Positions 33,401 through 43,350 of a stretch of DNA of 64,000 bases are shown one piece after another. The notes beneath the pieces are model-generated. The model was given only the letters and a program-made list of their open reading frames with translations. It did no database searches and had not been told where the DNA came from. Source of the DNA: Phoronis australis (Eukaryota > Phoronida > Phoronidae); contig NMRA01000116.1 of the NCBI GenBank assembly GCA_002633005.1, positions 566,521 through 630,520 of the forward strand. The letters are read 5' to 3'. Position 1 is the stretch's first letter; each line of letters starts with the position of its first letter. Both the position numbers and the translations under genes were made by a program.

Positions 33401-35916
33401 GGCTGTAAACCACAGTGTAATAAACACACAAGCTGTTCCATGAACGTCATAGCGAGTCATTATTAGTCCGAACAATGAATTGCCGAGAAGCTCCGCCCAC
33501 CAATTAGCCAGCATTAATTGGCCATTTTTTACAAGAAAATGACAAAAATCTGACAATTAACTGTCACAAAGATTGTAAACATGCAAGATATGGTTTCTTC
33601 TGAATCAGTGACAGATCTTTCGATTTACTGCAGAAAAATGGTAGGTTTCATGAAAATGGCGTAATTTATCTGAATCATGTTGCAGCCTGATCTTTTAACT
33701 TCAGTCATGTTTACCTCCGTTTGTTTTTTTAGCATGCCTGTTGCGTGATTTTGCTTATTTTCATCACCGGTTAACCTATTTCCAAAATTTCCGAAGAAAA
33801 ATTGTATGACAATAGTTTTTGTTAGAACATATCAACCGCTAAAGTTATTTTAAGAGAATTGTTTTTAAAATGCTAAACAATGAAAATGAAGATCAGCATT
33901 CTTTGTCTCTGTATTTAGCATGACAGAATACAATTGTTTTGAATAAATCTTGACAATTTAAACTCACAAAAATGAAAATTAAACAAGTATTCGAGTACAT
34001 TACGGAAACCCTTAAAAAGCTATCTTTGAATGCTCCAAAGGTTTTTAAAGTTTCAATTGTTGTTCAGAACACTATTCAAATGGTTACAGAAAGTATATGA
34101 AAAAATTTCATTGAAGGGAACTGTGTGAAACACAAAACAGAACTTTGAGCCTCATGTCCCTACGATTATATCTCCGCCATTTTGCTGTCAGCTGAAAATT
34201 AATAAAATCAATTAAAATACACAAATACATGGTCCTTTCACTGAAGAAACATAACCTTTAAACTGACTCATTACCGTACTTTTGGTTCTAATGTACGAGT
34301 GAGTGAACATAACTGTGCTGGTGTGAGTTATTTTGTTATTTTCAACCAAAAGCATGCTGTTCTTGTGTGACTGGTTGCTACAAACTGTTCTTACCATTTC
34401 ATTCTGTGTCAACGTGCCAGTTTTATCTGTCAGAAGGTAGTTAATACGACCTAGCTCTTCTGGTATTGTGGTGCTCCGGACAACAGTACCAGGGATTGTC
34501 TCATCGCGCTGGATCATATACGAGTAGGCTATCTTGCCCATGTCAAGATTTACACGCAAGCTAGCAGAGAAAAGAAGAATTAAGATTCCTAAATTACCAT
34601 AGAATGGCCATATCCGCCCACCCAACTCAGAATGCATGCATTTTTAATGTCCTACGTGGTAACCAGTTTTTATGAAAAGATAAACCGCATGAATACCTCT
34701 GTGTATTTCAAACATATCTGTGAAAGTTCACTCACTGCAATTCCAAAATTTTCAAATGAGAAACTTTGACTTCAAAAACTAACTTTCATACAGTGCATGA
34801 TGTAACACAATGGAGCTTCATCATGTCACAAAATGATGTTCAACACCAGGTCAAGGTTGACAAATTTAACTGGCGCCAAAATGTCTCACTTGCACCTCAG
34901 TAAAAATATAAAGTGTAAAGCTTCTGTCTTGAGATGTCATGCCAACAATATTTTTCCAAGTCAAAATATAAATTTTCTTGGAAAACAATGTTAAAATCAC
35001 CAAAATAGGTGATAGGTACCCAGAGTTGCCCGCCCCACAACTGAGAACAAACACTGCTGCATAAATTTCCTCTCAGACAAAACAATTTTCGTTGTTCAGA
35101 CAGACGGTCAGTCATTAATACTGTGTGTCCCAATTACCACTAAGGAGGGGGGANNNNNNNNNNNNNNNNNNNNNNNNNNNNNNNNNNNNNNNNNNNNNNN
35201 NNNNNNNNNNNNNNNNNNNNNNNNNNNNNNNNNNNNNNNNNNNNNNNNNNNNNNNNNNNNNNNNNNNNNNNNNNNNNNNNNNNNNNNNNNNNNNNNNNNN
35301 ACCTCTGTGTATTTCAAACATATCTGTGAAAGTTCACTCACTGCAATTCCAAAATTTTCAAATGAGAAACTTTGACTTCAAAAACTAACTTTCATACAGT
35401 GCATGATGTAACACAATGGAGCTTCATCATGTCACAAAATGATGTTCAACACCAGGTCAAGGTTGACAAATTTGACTGGCGCCAAAATGTCTCACTTGCA
35501 CGTCAGTAAAAATATAAAGTGTAAAGCTTCTGTCTTGAGATGTCATGCCAACAATATTTTTCCAAGTCAAATCATAAATTTTCTTGGAAAACAATGTTAA
35601 AATCACCAAAATAGGTGATAATAAGCAGCTAACATTCTTTCAAAATCACAGCATTTAGAGCTTAAGATTAAGACTGAACAATAAATTAGAGCTAGATTTG
35701 TTAAAAGCAATCAATTTATACTGAAAACAGGAATTGTTTCAAAAACAAATCACGTAGCAGCAGAAGCAGTAACTGGAAACCAATTTTAATTCTTGGTGAC
35801 CACTATAAACAAGAACAATTACAGAAAACAAAAAATATAGATTACCTTATTGGAATTATGTAAGAGAAGAGCAGTACAAATCTGAATAAATAACGGTACC
35901 ATGGACCATCAAATCC
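14867..35916 (-). CDS. ATP9: ATP9-type P4-ATPase (putative phospholipid flippase), C-terminal two thirds
   Basis: This is a class 2 P4-ATPase related to human ATP9A/ATP9B, worm TAT-5 and yeast Neo1. These endosomal/Golgi proteins control phosphatidylethanolamine asymmetry and vesicle budding and, unlike most P4-ATPases, do not need a CDC50 partner. Sixteen exons (counting one copy of the duplicated exon) join with matching phases to 2175 nt, 724 residues plus stop. Landmarks run in order: PISL in membrane helix 4, DKTGTLT with the phosphorylated aspartate, [49 protein letters not shown], then helices 5-10 and the C-terminus FSPPSYSKL. Similarity looks somewhat closer to ATP9A. The N-terminal third (helices 1-3 and the actuator domain) was not found before 64000. 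Confidence 0.96.
15814..16017 (-). CDS. ATP9: ATP9 exon: duplicate copy of the preceding exon
   Basis: The translation is identical to the 17863-18066 exon and the splice sites match. It lies in a 2.05-kb block repeated directly on both sides of a single n at 17304. Because the exon is 68 codons long and phase-symmetric, including both copies would keep the frame, but no known ATP9 has this segment twice. It is most likely an unmerged second haplotype. Confidence 0.85.
16180..16600 (+). repeat. Dispersed non-coding repeat family, copy 1
   Basis: The block starts near caaatttggctaactttgga, followed by atctcagaaatggctgatca and a later cataaaacaaaaacgaaatg. Diverged copies occur at 39110-39600 and 43780-44190 (same orientation) and at 36330-36790 and 55850-56230 (reverse). 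Length is about 420-460 bases, there is no ORF, and ends are not sharply defined. It has the size of a MITE or SINE but was not recognised. The duplicate block carries the same copy at 18236-18630. Confidence 0.6.
17863..18066 (-). CDS. ATP9: ATP9 exon: membrane helices, copy proximal to the upstream exon
   Basis: The 204-nt exon has acceptor tttcgtcag and donor gtaagttt. It encodes [20 protein letters not shown], then [20 protein letters not shown] and a helix ending FLKSYFG. It is phase 1 on both sides. An identical second copy lies at 15814-16017. Related ATP9 proteins have this segment once. Confidence 0.93.
19883..19940 (-). CDS. ATP9: ATP9 exon: short membrane-helix exon
   Basis: The 58-nt exon has acceptor gtttttag and donor gtaagttt. 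It encodes [19 protein letters not shown] and ends in phase 1 within a glycine. This segment aligns with [19 protein letters not shown] of ATP9A. Confidence 0.95.
20143..20251 (-). CDS. ATP9: ATP9 exon: [12 protein letters not shown]
   Basis: The 109-nt exon has acceptor tatttcag and donor gtaagtaa. After one base completing the previous glycine it encodes [19 protein letters not shown] and then [10 protein letters not shown], a highly conserved stretch in ATP9 proteins. Confidence 0.96.
21508..21728 (-). CDS. ATP9: ATP9 exon: membrane helices 5-6
   Basis: The 221-nt exon has acceptor atttccag. It encodes [40 protein letters not shown] and [20 protein letters not shown]. The correct donor is gtaggtac, giving phase 2 and continuing to GYATVYTM in the next exon. 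A second GT four bases on would create an immediate TAG stop. Confidence 0.95.
22470..22534 (-). CDS. ATP9: ATP9 exon: DGGND hinge motif
   Basis: The 65-nt exon has acceptor gtctgcag and donor gtgagaaa. It encodes [20 protein letters not shown] followed by lysine. The GDGGND motif binds magnesium in the P domain. The residue before GK is valine, where the vertebrate proteins usually have glutamate. Confidence 0.95.
23186..23330 (-). CDS. ATP9: ATP9 exon: P domain, CRCSPTQK
   Basis: The 145-nt exon has acceptor tgttgcag and donor gtaatgtg. It encodes [38 protein letters not shown] and TCAI. It ends in phase 1 inside the glycine that precedes DGGND. Confidence 0.96.
23892..24080 (-). CDS. ATP9: ATP9 exon: MLTGDK, P domain
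   Basis: The 189-nt exon has acceptor tttgctag and donor gttagtct. It encodes [28 protein letters not shown] and [19 protein letters not shown]. The TGDK motif is part of the P-domain catalytic core. Confidence 0.96.
24396..24455. repeat. (CA)n microsatellite
   Basis: This is a dinucleotide run, interrupted by CG steps, in an ATP9 intron. The predicted histidine/threonine ORFs across it are artefacts of the repeat. Confidence 0.95.
24916..25086 (-). CDS. ATP9: ATP9 exon: TGVED segment
   Basis: The 171-nt exon has acceptor catcctag and donor gtaactca. It encodes [40 protein letters not shown] and [19 protein letters not shown] is the ATP9 form of the conserved TGIED motif. Confidence 0.95.
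25847..25930 (-). CDS. ATP9: ATP9 exon: AREGLRTL segment
   Basis: The 84-nt exon has acceptor cctttag and donor gtacgaca. It encodes [19 protein letters not shown] and then TEDQYKDFE, matching the ATP9 consensus at this place. Phase is 0 on both sides. Confidence 0.94.
25931..27107. other. ATP9: ATP9 intron with reverse copies of the 'ctagtggc' repeat
   Basis: Around 26065-26480 the plus strand shows the reverse complement of the repeat found in EXOSC4 intron 2 (gccactagatggcgcagaac, then gaaaatccaccaaagaactg). No coding content was seen. A further copy lies near 27590-27680. Confidence 0.5.
27108..27200 (-). CDS. ATP9: ATP9 exon: KGAD motif
   Basis: The 93-nt exon has acceptor gattgcag and donor gtagtgat. 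It encodes [18 protein letters not shown] and then a segment ending [13 protein letters not shown] is the conserved ATP-contact motif of the N domain. Confidence 0.95.
28195..28690. mobile_element. Small fold-back/MITE-like element
   Basis: The left arm (about 28199-28262, atcctatctccaggcatg to agagatataa) is matched in reverse complement by the right arm (about 28612-28673). The middle has no ORF. It lies in the 27.2-30.5 kb ATP9 intron. Element size is about 490 bases and the target duplication is not clear. Confidence 0.55.
29545..29640 (+). repeat. Possible tRNA-derived SINE relic
   Basis: A B-box-like caggtttgaatccacgc at about 29599-29615 follows a purine-rich aagcgttagattgcggc stretch that resembles the D-arm to anticodon region of a tRNA. 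The 5' part is missing, so it cannot be a working tRNA. Confidence 0.3.
30503..30664 (-). CDS. ATP9: ATP9 exon: N domain, FTSESKRMG
   Basis: The 162-nt exon has acceptor atttgccag and donor gtttgtta. It encodes [19 protein letters not shown] and [19 protein letters not shown]. The FTS..KRM stretch is a conserved nucleotide-binding motif of P4-ATPases. Confidence 0.96.
30974..31216 (-). CDS. ATP9: ATP9 exon: nucleotide-binding domain, ASSPDE
   Basis: The 243-nt exon has acceptor cgccttcag and donor gtacttat. It includes [29 protein letters not shown] and [10 protein letters not shown]. The linker between the previous exon and KVRR is variable in the family. Near-identical direct repeats of about 65 bases flank this exon (30890-30955 and 31336-31400). 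Confidence 0.96.
31917..31973 (-). CDS. ATP9: ATP9 exon: link between P and N domains
   Basis: The 57-nt exon encodes [19 protein letters not shown] with acceptor ctcgacag and donor gtaattaa, phase 0 on both sides. It matches the FKRLHLGTV segment that directly follows the phosphorylation motif in ATP9 proteins. Confidence 0.93.
31974..34394. other. ATP9: ATP9 intron, nothing recognised
   Basis: This is a 2.4-kb intron between the FRRLHLGTV exon and the DKTGT exon. I see no conserved ORF, RNA or transposon end. Short ORFs at 33.2-33.5 kb show no family resemblance. Confidence 0.5.
34395..34560 (-). CDS. ATP9: ATP9 exon: phosphorylation site DKTGTLT
   Basis: The 166-nt exon has acceptor ctctgctag and donor gtaagaac. 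It encodes [15 protein letters not shown], then [10 protein letters not shown] and [14 protein letters not shown]. The aspartate of DKTGT is the residue phosphorylated in the P-type cycle. Confidence 0.97.
34696..35620. repeat. Duplicated flanks around an assembly gap
   Basis: Bases 34696-35009 and 35301-35618 are nearly identical (both begin acctctgtgtatttcaaac). They flank a run of N at 35154-35300. Because the ATP9 exons on either side join perfectly, no coding sequence is lost in the gap. This again looks like two haplotypes joined through a gap. Confidence 0.85.
35154..35300. other. Assembly gap (N run)
   Basis: This is 147 undefined bases within an ATP9 intron. ORFs drawn across it are meaningless. 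Confidence 1.
35846..35916 (-). CDS. ATP9: ATP9 exon: membrane helix 4 (first visible exon)
   Basis: The 71-nt exon has acceptor attttcag and donor gtaatcta. It encodes [20 protein letters not shown] followed by IPI, and the split serine completes PIS with the next exon. The PISL motif lies in the helix 4 region used for lipid transport in P4-ATPases. It begins in phase 0, so an upstream exon must exist. Confidence 0.93.
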
Positions 35917-36329
35917 CTGAAAATATAAACAAGTAGTAAATTGTTGGAAAAAGTTACATCAATGCATTTATTACACAGTTGCGAGAACACGTCAACAATT
36001 CAGTATTCCTGAAAAGCAAATTAATGTACATAATTTTGAATTTATTAATAAACATCACACACATGGATACGACTAATAGACTATATAACTGAAGGCTATT
36101 GAGTTTGAGTCTTTGATAACACCAGAAGCAGGAATCCAATAAGAATTAGAAACAGATGGAATATTTGCTACTTCCACAAATCAATGAGAATTTCATAAAC
36201 ATTTCAGCAATGGCTGAATTCATGATTGACAGCCAGTCGGTAATTGTGGTATAAATCAACGGTAAAAATGGTAAACACTCAAACAATCATTCAACCAGGG
36301 ACCACCGCACTGAAGATTGCTTAAGGGTA

Positions 36330-36790
36330 TGTAAGACCTTATTCACAGGTCTGCACATTTAAACAATGATCTTCATAACTATAAATTTTAACTTGGTAAA
36401 AGTCATATTTTCTTAAAGCAGAGCGCATGCAGGACTCTGTTTTTGGCTACCATTAATTGGGTAATGTGACCATGTGTTTAGCAAAAAAAGAAAATTGCAT
36501 TCATTTGGTAGCAAATCAACAGTACAAACAACATGATCAAATTTTACTTTATATCAATGTTTAGGATGAGAACTAAAACCACGATTGTTACAGTTTTCTA
36601 AAATATTAGTGTTTATTCACGAAAATCATAAAAGTCCTAGTTTTTTATAGCACCTCATGCAAAAGCAGAATATTTCAAAAACAATTCCTCGCAATGTTTT
36701 GGAGAATAGTGCGTAAAGCAAAGAATCTGAAAGTTGCGTATGAATACGATCAGCCATTTTGGAGATACAATATCCCGAAGTTAGCCTAAT
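36330..36790 (-). repeat. Dispersed repeat family, reverse copy
   Basis: Reverse-complement copy of the family described at 16180-16600. On the plus strand it shows cagccattttggagatacaa near 36750, corresponding to the 'atatctcagaaatggctg' block of the other copies, and gtaatgtgaccatgtgttta near 36460. Confidence 0.55.
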
Positions 36791-36936
36791 CAGGAATTTT
36801 TTCTATGAACCGGCACATGACGTAAAGCTAAAGTATATAGGTAGGTTGACCCATGGAAGATACAACACATGACTGTAAATTGACAACACAATTAAAAGCA
36901 GCATTAAGGGAAGTGGTAAAATTGAACATGATGGTA

Positions 36937-37345
36937 AAAGTCATGATCATGAAGATGATGATGATGATGATAATGATGGCGATGACGTCGATAATGGCAA
37001 TGGTTATGATGATGGCGATGGTGATGATGATGACAATGATGGTGATGGTGGTGGCCATGGTGATGATGATGGCGATGATGATGGCGATGGTGATAACAGG
37101 ATGTTGATGATGACGATGATGATGATGGCAATGATGATGAGGATGAGGAAAATGATGATGATAACGGTGATGAAAATGATGACGATGGTGACAATGATGA
37201 TGAGGAAGATGATGGTGGTGATGGTGGTGGTGATAACGATGATGATGGCGATGTTGATGACAAAAACAATGACAGAGACGGAGACATAGAAAGAGAAAAT
37301 AGTGATGACAGCAACGGCGAAGACGATAATGATTACCCTAAAGAT
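36937..37345. repeat. GAT-rich (ATGATG) low-complexity array
   Basis: About 400 bases of degenerate GAT/GGT trinucleotides. Long methionine/aspartate or histidine/serine ORFs appear in several frames at once, as expected for a triplet repeat. I do not call a protein here. Confidence 0.9.
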
Positions 37346-37349
37346 GATT

Positions 37350-39105
37350 GATGGGGACACAACATGATGACACATGATGACGACACATGGTGATGAAATG
37401 CAGGCTTAAACATTGGAAGGAAATTTAAAACTAATAAACGGATAGAGAGAAAATTATGAATCTTTACTGACTGAACTTACTTGAGAATTTATAACCTCTA
37501 TTGTTATCTACTTAAACTTACAGTGAAGAATCAATCAATAAAAAAGCTGTCGTCAGAAAATCTTGAATATAACTCAATTAGTATGGTTAGTCCTAGCGAT
37601 AAACAGATGACTAATGGTTGTCGCGCTTGACGAGATCTATTCATTTACTGTGTTGCAAACGGAGTCATTAAAGTACGCCGGAGATATAATTCTTTAAGGA
37701 CAAAAAACAAAAAATGGCCACCGCAGCGCTATCTTGAGTTCAATTTCAATCAAAAACAATAGGATTCTAGATACTGGTGAGTTCCACGCTGTCTGTTAAC
37801 TTCATGTCGATCAGACAAGTGGATCCAAACAACAAAAAGAACCGAAAAATTTGGCAGAATCGCACATATTTTCCCAAGCAATACTATGGAACTCAAGCAA
37901 GATCCTTCATTCAGGTACGAAACCTGTGCAGAAAACCTGAACTGGTTATTACTGCTGAGCAAATAACATAACCTGCACCAACATTGTCTCAAAACGCCAG
38001 TGTGTGTCAACTAGGCATGAGTACCATATGGGTCCACTATTGTGTGTTGATCACAAACCAACTGGATTGATTACACAGCTGATGAGAGATGACTGATGTA
38101 TATTGTTACTCCAGTCATGCATTAAACATGACCTAGGCAATTAAAAAGCAGGCAGGAACCAGGGGATACCAGACGGCATATTGCATGCCTTGATGTAGGT
38201 AATGTGTCAAAAATTATGGTTAGTAATCAGGGTGGCTTAATTAATGCACTGAAGTTTCACAATACAGTAAAACCAAACAAGGAAGGGAGCCTTGTCAATC
38301 AAGGTTATTTCTCCATCACGCTCATCCTAGCTGTATCGACTACAGTGTAGCAGACGAGTGATGTTCTATCAATAAACAGCATTATTTCCATACGTTCCCT
38401 TCCCGGCAACCAAAGACATTATAGGTGAACCCTAATAATATTATCTATGGGACAAACAAGCTGAAGCGGATTTTGGAATCTTCCGGTATTTTTTCAATAT
38501 GCGAATGAAACTATTTTTGATTACAGTGCTATTCTCTACATCAAGAATATTCGTGACATGCATGTGGGAATTTCATTTGGCATGATATGGAGTTGTCATT
38601 TTTCAAGAATAATTATGGCATTGCAAACCGTAAAACAAAGAAACCAATCACATTCTGTGGACATTGGTTATTTTCTTCTTAGTTAAATAGAAATTCTGCT
38701 ATTTTTGGAAAAAACACCAAAAATCATTGTTTAGCCATTTGACCCCCAAATAATATCATCCTCAACAATTACTAAAGATAAAATATGGAAGAGAAGTGAA
38801 ATTTCAATTAATTCTCATTTGTTGAGAAAATTATTACCACAATAAATGTTTCATCATTCTAAGCCATAGTTATAGTCAGACCATGTTTTGGTGAATAACA
38901 ATGCTGGAATACTTCGAGAAATGAAGACAATCTTTGGCAATATGTTTGTCCAATAACCATCGTAAATTATAACAAGCTGACAGTTCAGCTGCCATGAAAA
39001 AGCTTCGTGGAAGGAAATTAACTCTCAAAATACTGATTAACTGACAGAAACAAGGCAGAATATTAAAATTATGATTCTGTAAAAATTAATTTAACGTCTT
39101 TCAGA
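37350..39105. other. Non-coding stretch, nothing recognised
   Basis: AT-rich sequence without recognisable ORF, RNA or inverted repeat. If the ATP9 N-terminal exons were here, the conserved DGETDWKL or PGVLYEQF-type segments should be visible on the minus strand, and they are not. Confidence 0.45.
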
Positions 39106-39109
39106 TTAC

Positions 39110-39600
39110 GCAAGACCCTGGAAAATGTTCAAATTTGGCTAACTTTGGAACATCATATCTCAGAAATAACTGATCAGAGTTATACGAAAGTTTCAGATAC
39201 TATGCTTTTGCATTGCTATCCAACACTGTTAAGAATTGTTTTTTTAAAATGTTTTTACTTTTATGATTTTCATGGAAAAAAAAAACTCTTAAGTCGCATA
39301 AAACAAAATGATATTTTATAAAACTGTAAGAGTTTTTTAGATTTCATCTTCAGTCCTTATTTCAAATAAAATTTGATCAGTCACTGATACCATTGTTTTG
39401 CTACAATGCAGCCTGCTTTTCATTAAATGTAACTAAAAAGACATGGTCATATGACCTAACATATGTCAGATTGGTAAAATGTCAAAAATGAAATTCTACA
39501 GGTTTTCTTACTTTGAATTCATAAATTAGTTTGTAAAAGTTTATACTTTTGTACATATTTGGTAAATCTAACGTAGACTTGTCAATAAGATCTTACGTGT
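39110..39600 (+). repeat. Dispersed repeat family, copy
   Basis: Same family as 16180-16600: starts at about caaatttggctaactttgga (39130), then atctcagaaataactgatca and cataaaacaaaatgatattt. Divergence from the first copy is substantial, so it is an old family. Confidence 0.6.
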
Positions 39601-40377
39601 TTCCTAGACATATTGGTTGTTACAACAAAATTTAATTAAAATAACATAGACTTTAGGTTTAAATTTCCATTACGATGAAATTTGTGACAATGTGTATATG
39701 TAAGTTCTAATTTTCTTCCATTTTTGCAATAAAGAAATGCGATCGGAAAACAAGTTACCTAAACGAATACCTTAGTCATGAGAAACAAAATAACACTGTA
39801 CTCAGTGCTTGATGCTCACCCTCTAAATTAGGAAATTTCCAACTTTACATAAAGTTGTGTTATATTCCAGGTCACAGCTTATATAATCATGACTGTGACT
39901 AAAACCAGCACATGTTTACATTATAGTGATTTCTTGTTCAACAAGTGCAATAAAAGTCACTGATATAACCCAAATCAGTTATTTGTGTACAGCAATTATC
40001 CACTTACTTTGAAGAAAAAAATTGTCAAAATAATATTGCCATAATTTTACTTTTTTTCAAAAGTTGATTTAATTGCTACACTAGACTAACATACAGTACC
40101 CTTAATTTCCGTTTTTGAAATTTGACAAAATAAAATTTCAGTTGCCATCTGTAATATAGGATGCGTAGGTGAAGAAGTATCATGAATGTCAGATCAGATT
40201 TTTCAATAACGTCAGACTCTGTAATTTCCCCTGGTTTTCAACTTAAAACCGCTTTTGATTTAGACTCTCACTGCTATACAAATTGGTCTCAACTTGTTCC
40301 TTACTCACAAGAGTTGTGATGAGTTTGTAAACAACTGACAGTTCGTTATTAGTTAGAAACATGCTTGGGGCATAAAA

Positions 40378-40537
40378 TGACAGATTGTGACAAGCCAACT
40401 TGTAGAGTCTGGTCTAAAACAACAACAAAATGACACATTGTGACAAGCCAACTTGTAGAGTCTGGTCTAAAACAACAACAAAATGACACATTGTGACAAG
40501 CCAACTTGTAGAGTCTGGTCTAAAACAACAACAAAAT
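40378..40537. repeat. 53-bp tandem repeat, three copies
   Basis: Three almost identical 53-bp units, each containing cattgtgacaagccaacttg and gtctggtctaaaacaacaac. The near-perfect identity points to recent origin or recent homogenisation. Confidence 0.95.
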
Positions 40538-40594
40538 GTCCATTCTTTTAAAGCCCTGGAATCATTTCCAGTTTGAGTATGTATCCAATGTGAG

Positions 40595-40795
40595 ACCAAT
40601 NTGACCATTCACAAACCTTGACCTAGATATGACCATTCACAGAGTAAGAGCTAAATGTGACCATTCACCGACTTATAGCAAGACGTGGCTATTCACAGAC
40701 CTAGTGCTAGATGTGACCATTCAACTACCCAAAACTAGATTTGACCATTCACTGACTTAGAACTATAGATGTGACCATTCACAGACAGTATATCA
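40595..40795. repeat. ~32-bp minisatellite around 'gtgaccattcaca'
   Basis: Seven degenerate units with the core tgaccattcacagac recur at about 28-35-base spacing. A single n at 40601 lies at the first unit, so copy number in the genome is uncertain. Confidence 0.85.
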
Positions 40796-41018
40796 GACAA
40801 AACTCCAACAAAATGCACTTAGTTACAAGGACTTCATTGGAGTCTAATTTATTTGTTTCCATTCACAATTAAGTAAGCCATAAAAATATACATTCAAAAT
40901 AAGTGCGATGAAATTAATTGCTTATCTGATATGAACTTTCAGGCAATTTCCCACAACCTCCAAGGTCAAAGGCCCATAATTCAATTAATTACAGAGGAGG
41001 ATACAGGATTTAGACTTA

Positions 41019-43350
41019 CCGTAAACGTTCGGGTTAACGCCCATGCTCAGTTAACCGCCCACCCCCTACTTTAGGTGGATTTTCAATTTAACCGCCCACT
41101 GCTCGGTTAACCGCCCCTGTGAGATTTTTGAAGATTTCCAGTTGAGCGCCCACCTCTCGGTTAAGTGCCGATCCCCGACTTTTTAAGATTGAAGATTTAG
41201 CACCCAGTGATAGCAAACGCGAGATTCCCAACTTTCAGGTACAGATGATGATCACAATGGCGCGCAACGACGCTGGACCTCCGTTTGGTTTGGCAATGTC
41301 ACTTACAATACAAGTAACGAATTATTGTCCCGGGTAATGGACTTACTTCAAAATATAATACTTGAACGTTTTTGTCATTTTATTTTCTTCCCATGTTTGC
41401 AAAGTTTAAGAGCCCCACCGGCATCAATACCTCCGCTTCAGTTCAGCGACGCTGTCTGCCGCGCTGAGTTTCCGTCAGCAGTGCACTAGATAAAACGTAT
41501 ATTCGAAATAATCGGGCCAGAGAAATGTGACAGTGATTTTGCCAACCCTCCGAATTCTCTTTAGGTGGGAAGCTCTCGTATTTTGAAGAATTACTTCCCA
41601 TAACTCACGGCAAGATGTCAAATTCTCCCTGTTTTGATGAATGTTATTGCCAGGTTATCGAGGATGTGTGGCAACCCAAGAGACAGTGTGCCTCACTGGG
41701 TTACCAATTTGCTGCCTCTCGATTTCCAAGTTCAAAGGCTGGCAGTACATTACTGTATGTTTGTGTATCATCTTGAAGTAATAAAAACTTATAGTCAAAT
41801 TTTGTTTTTCGCTTATTGCATCTCAGTCAAACTGGTGTTAGCAGATTTAACTAATGTTGCTGGCTGTTCTTTACTAGTACAATTTTTTGCGTCAACCCCC
41901 CGCCTGACTGTGTGAATTATCGCTTCCATATTCCCTTTTTAGCCATCCAGAATAATTTTGTTTCTACATTGACCAGTTTCAGCCTGAACAAAATTTTTGC
42001 CATTCGAGCCTGAAATATCTATGACGCAGACTGACTGAAACTTGGCGGTAGTTGGTAGGAGGTGCACGCAGCTAGCTACGGGCATGGCACACTTGGGCCT
42101 AAGGAACATTGAGTCGGAAAATATCGAAGTAGACTTGACATCGCAGGTTTGGGGAACATTGGAACGGAGGAATACTATAAAGCACTGGGTCTTTCCTAAC
42201 AACAGCTTAAAAGTACAGCGTCACGCCGGTTTCTTTTACTTAGGACTGTCACTGTTGTCTTTTGATGTGTAACTTTGTAGTGGTGCACGCGTAAATTCCC
42301 ACACTGAGTTACCTTGAAACCAACACGTGATTGACAGGTTACTCATACATAGGCCCTACGTGCGTGCTGAATCCCGCCGTTATCTTTGGCCATTAAAAAC
42401 AAGACGCATATTGAAAGAAGCCGTTGCGCGCAAAGAGCGGGACCGACCAGTGACGCAGTGCGATAGTGTAGGTGATATTGTAATAGGACATCTTGCATGT
42501 AAAATAAATGTTTTCCACCACAAAGTTGGGTAAGGTGGTTGTTTAAGAATGAATTGAAACATCGCTGTTTTGTGACGTTTTAACACAAATCTATGCCGTG
42601 GTTCGAACTTTTCTTCTTGATTGACGACTGGCTCATGTCCGCTTACCATCCCCCCCCGATTCTTGTCTTACTTCTTTACCGAGCATTTTTCGCGTAACAG
42701 GAAGTGAAAATGTTATTGAGTCACGGCGTGTTGACTATAAACACAAAAAACACCAGTCTGAATTAGTTTTTCAAACTTATTACAAGTAATTTTAAAACTG
42801 CTTCTGACTCAGAACTAGAAAGCTAGCCCGGGACTGTAACTTTTGATGTCAGCTGTGACCTCTACAACACGTAAAGCTTGCACGCGCGCACTTTTGCAGT
42901 GTCACCGCTTGCAATCCAAGTGGAGCACTGCGTGGTCACTGGTCGTCTGTGCACTACAGTTCTAACAAACTAACAAGACCGCAGGATGGCACGGGTCTAT
43001 TACTCAGCAATTTTTTATATTTAATTGTAAATGACTAATCTGAGGGCAACAGAACCTTTGTGGGGATCATCCGCTGTTATGAAGTTTTTACCGTCATTTG
43101 GCAACGTGACGATAAAGCTATTTGAAAAGTGCTACGCGTTCCGGGTACGTGTGTCATATGGGGACTTACGAGGTAAGATTAACCGCCCAGGGCAGTTGTC
43201 TGTCATAATAAGCGCCCATGTTCGGTTAATGGCCCACCCTGGATTTCTTGAAATTTCCCGTTTAAGCGCCCATGTCTGGTTAACCGCTCACCCCCGATTT
43301 TTTGGGTTTGCCAATTGAACCGCCCATGGCATTAACCCGAACGTTTACGG
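41019..43350. mobile_element. 2.33-kb non-autonomous DNA transposon with TA target duplication, copy 1
   Basis: Terminal inverted repeats are CCGTAAACGTTCGGGTTAA (left, 41019) and its reverse complement (right, ending 43350), each flanked by TA (41017-41018 and 43351-43352). TA duplication is the mark of the Tc1/mariner/pogo group. Inside both ends are several direct copies of a motif close to GGTTAACCGCCCA. The interior has no intact transposase, but it is shared with the copy at 58716-61025 (for example tgtctgccgcgctgagtttc). It is therefore a non-autonomous family or a decayed autonomous one. Confidence 0.85.

Noticed and set aside
36828-37375. Long methionine-, histidine- or isoleucine-rich ORFs on both strands
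   Set aside because: They are translations of a GAT-type triplet array, open in several frames on both strands with no other protein features.
40378-40795. CRISPR-like array
   Set aside because: Repeats are contiguous without unique spacers, and the genome is animal; these are minisatellites.
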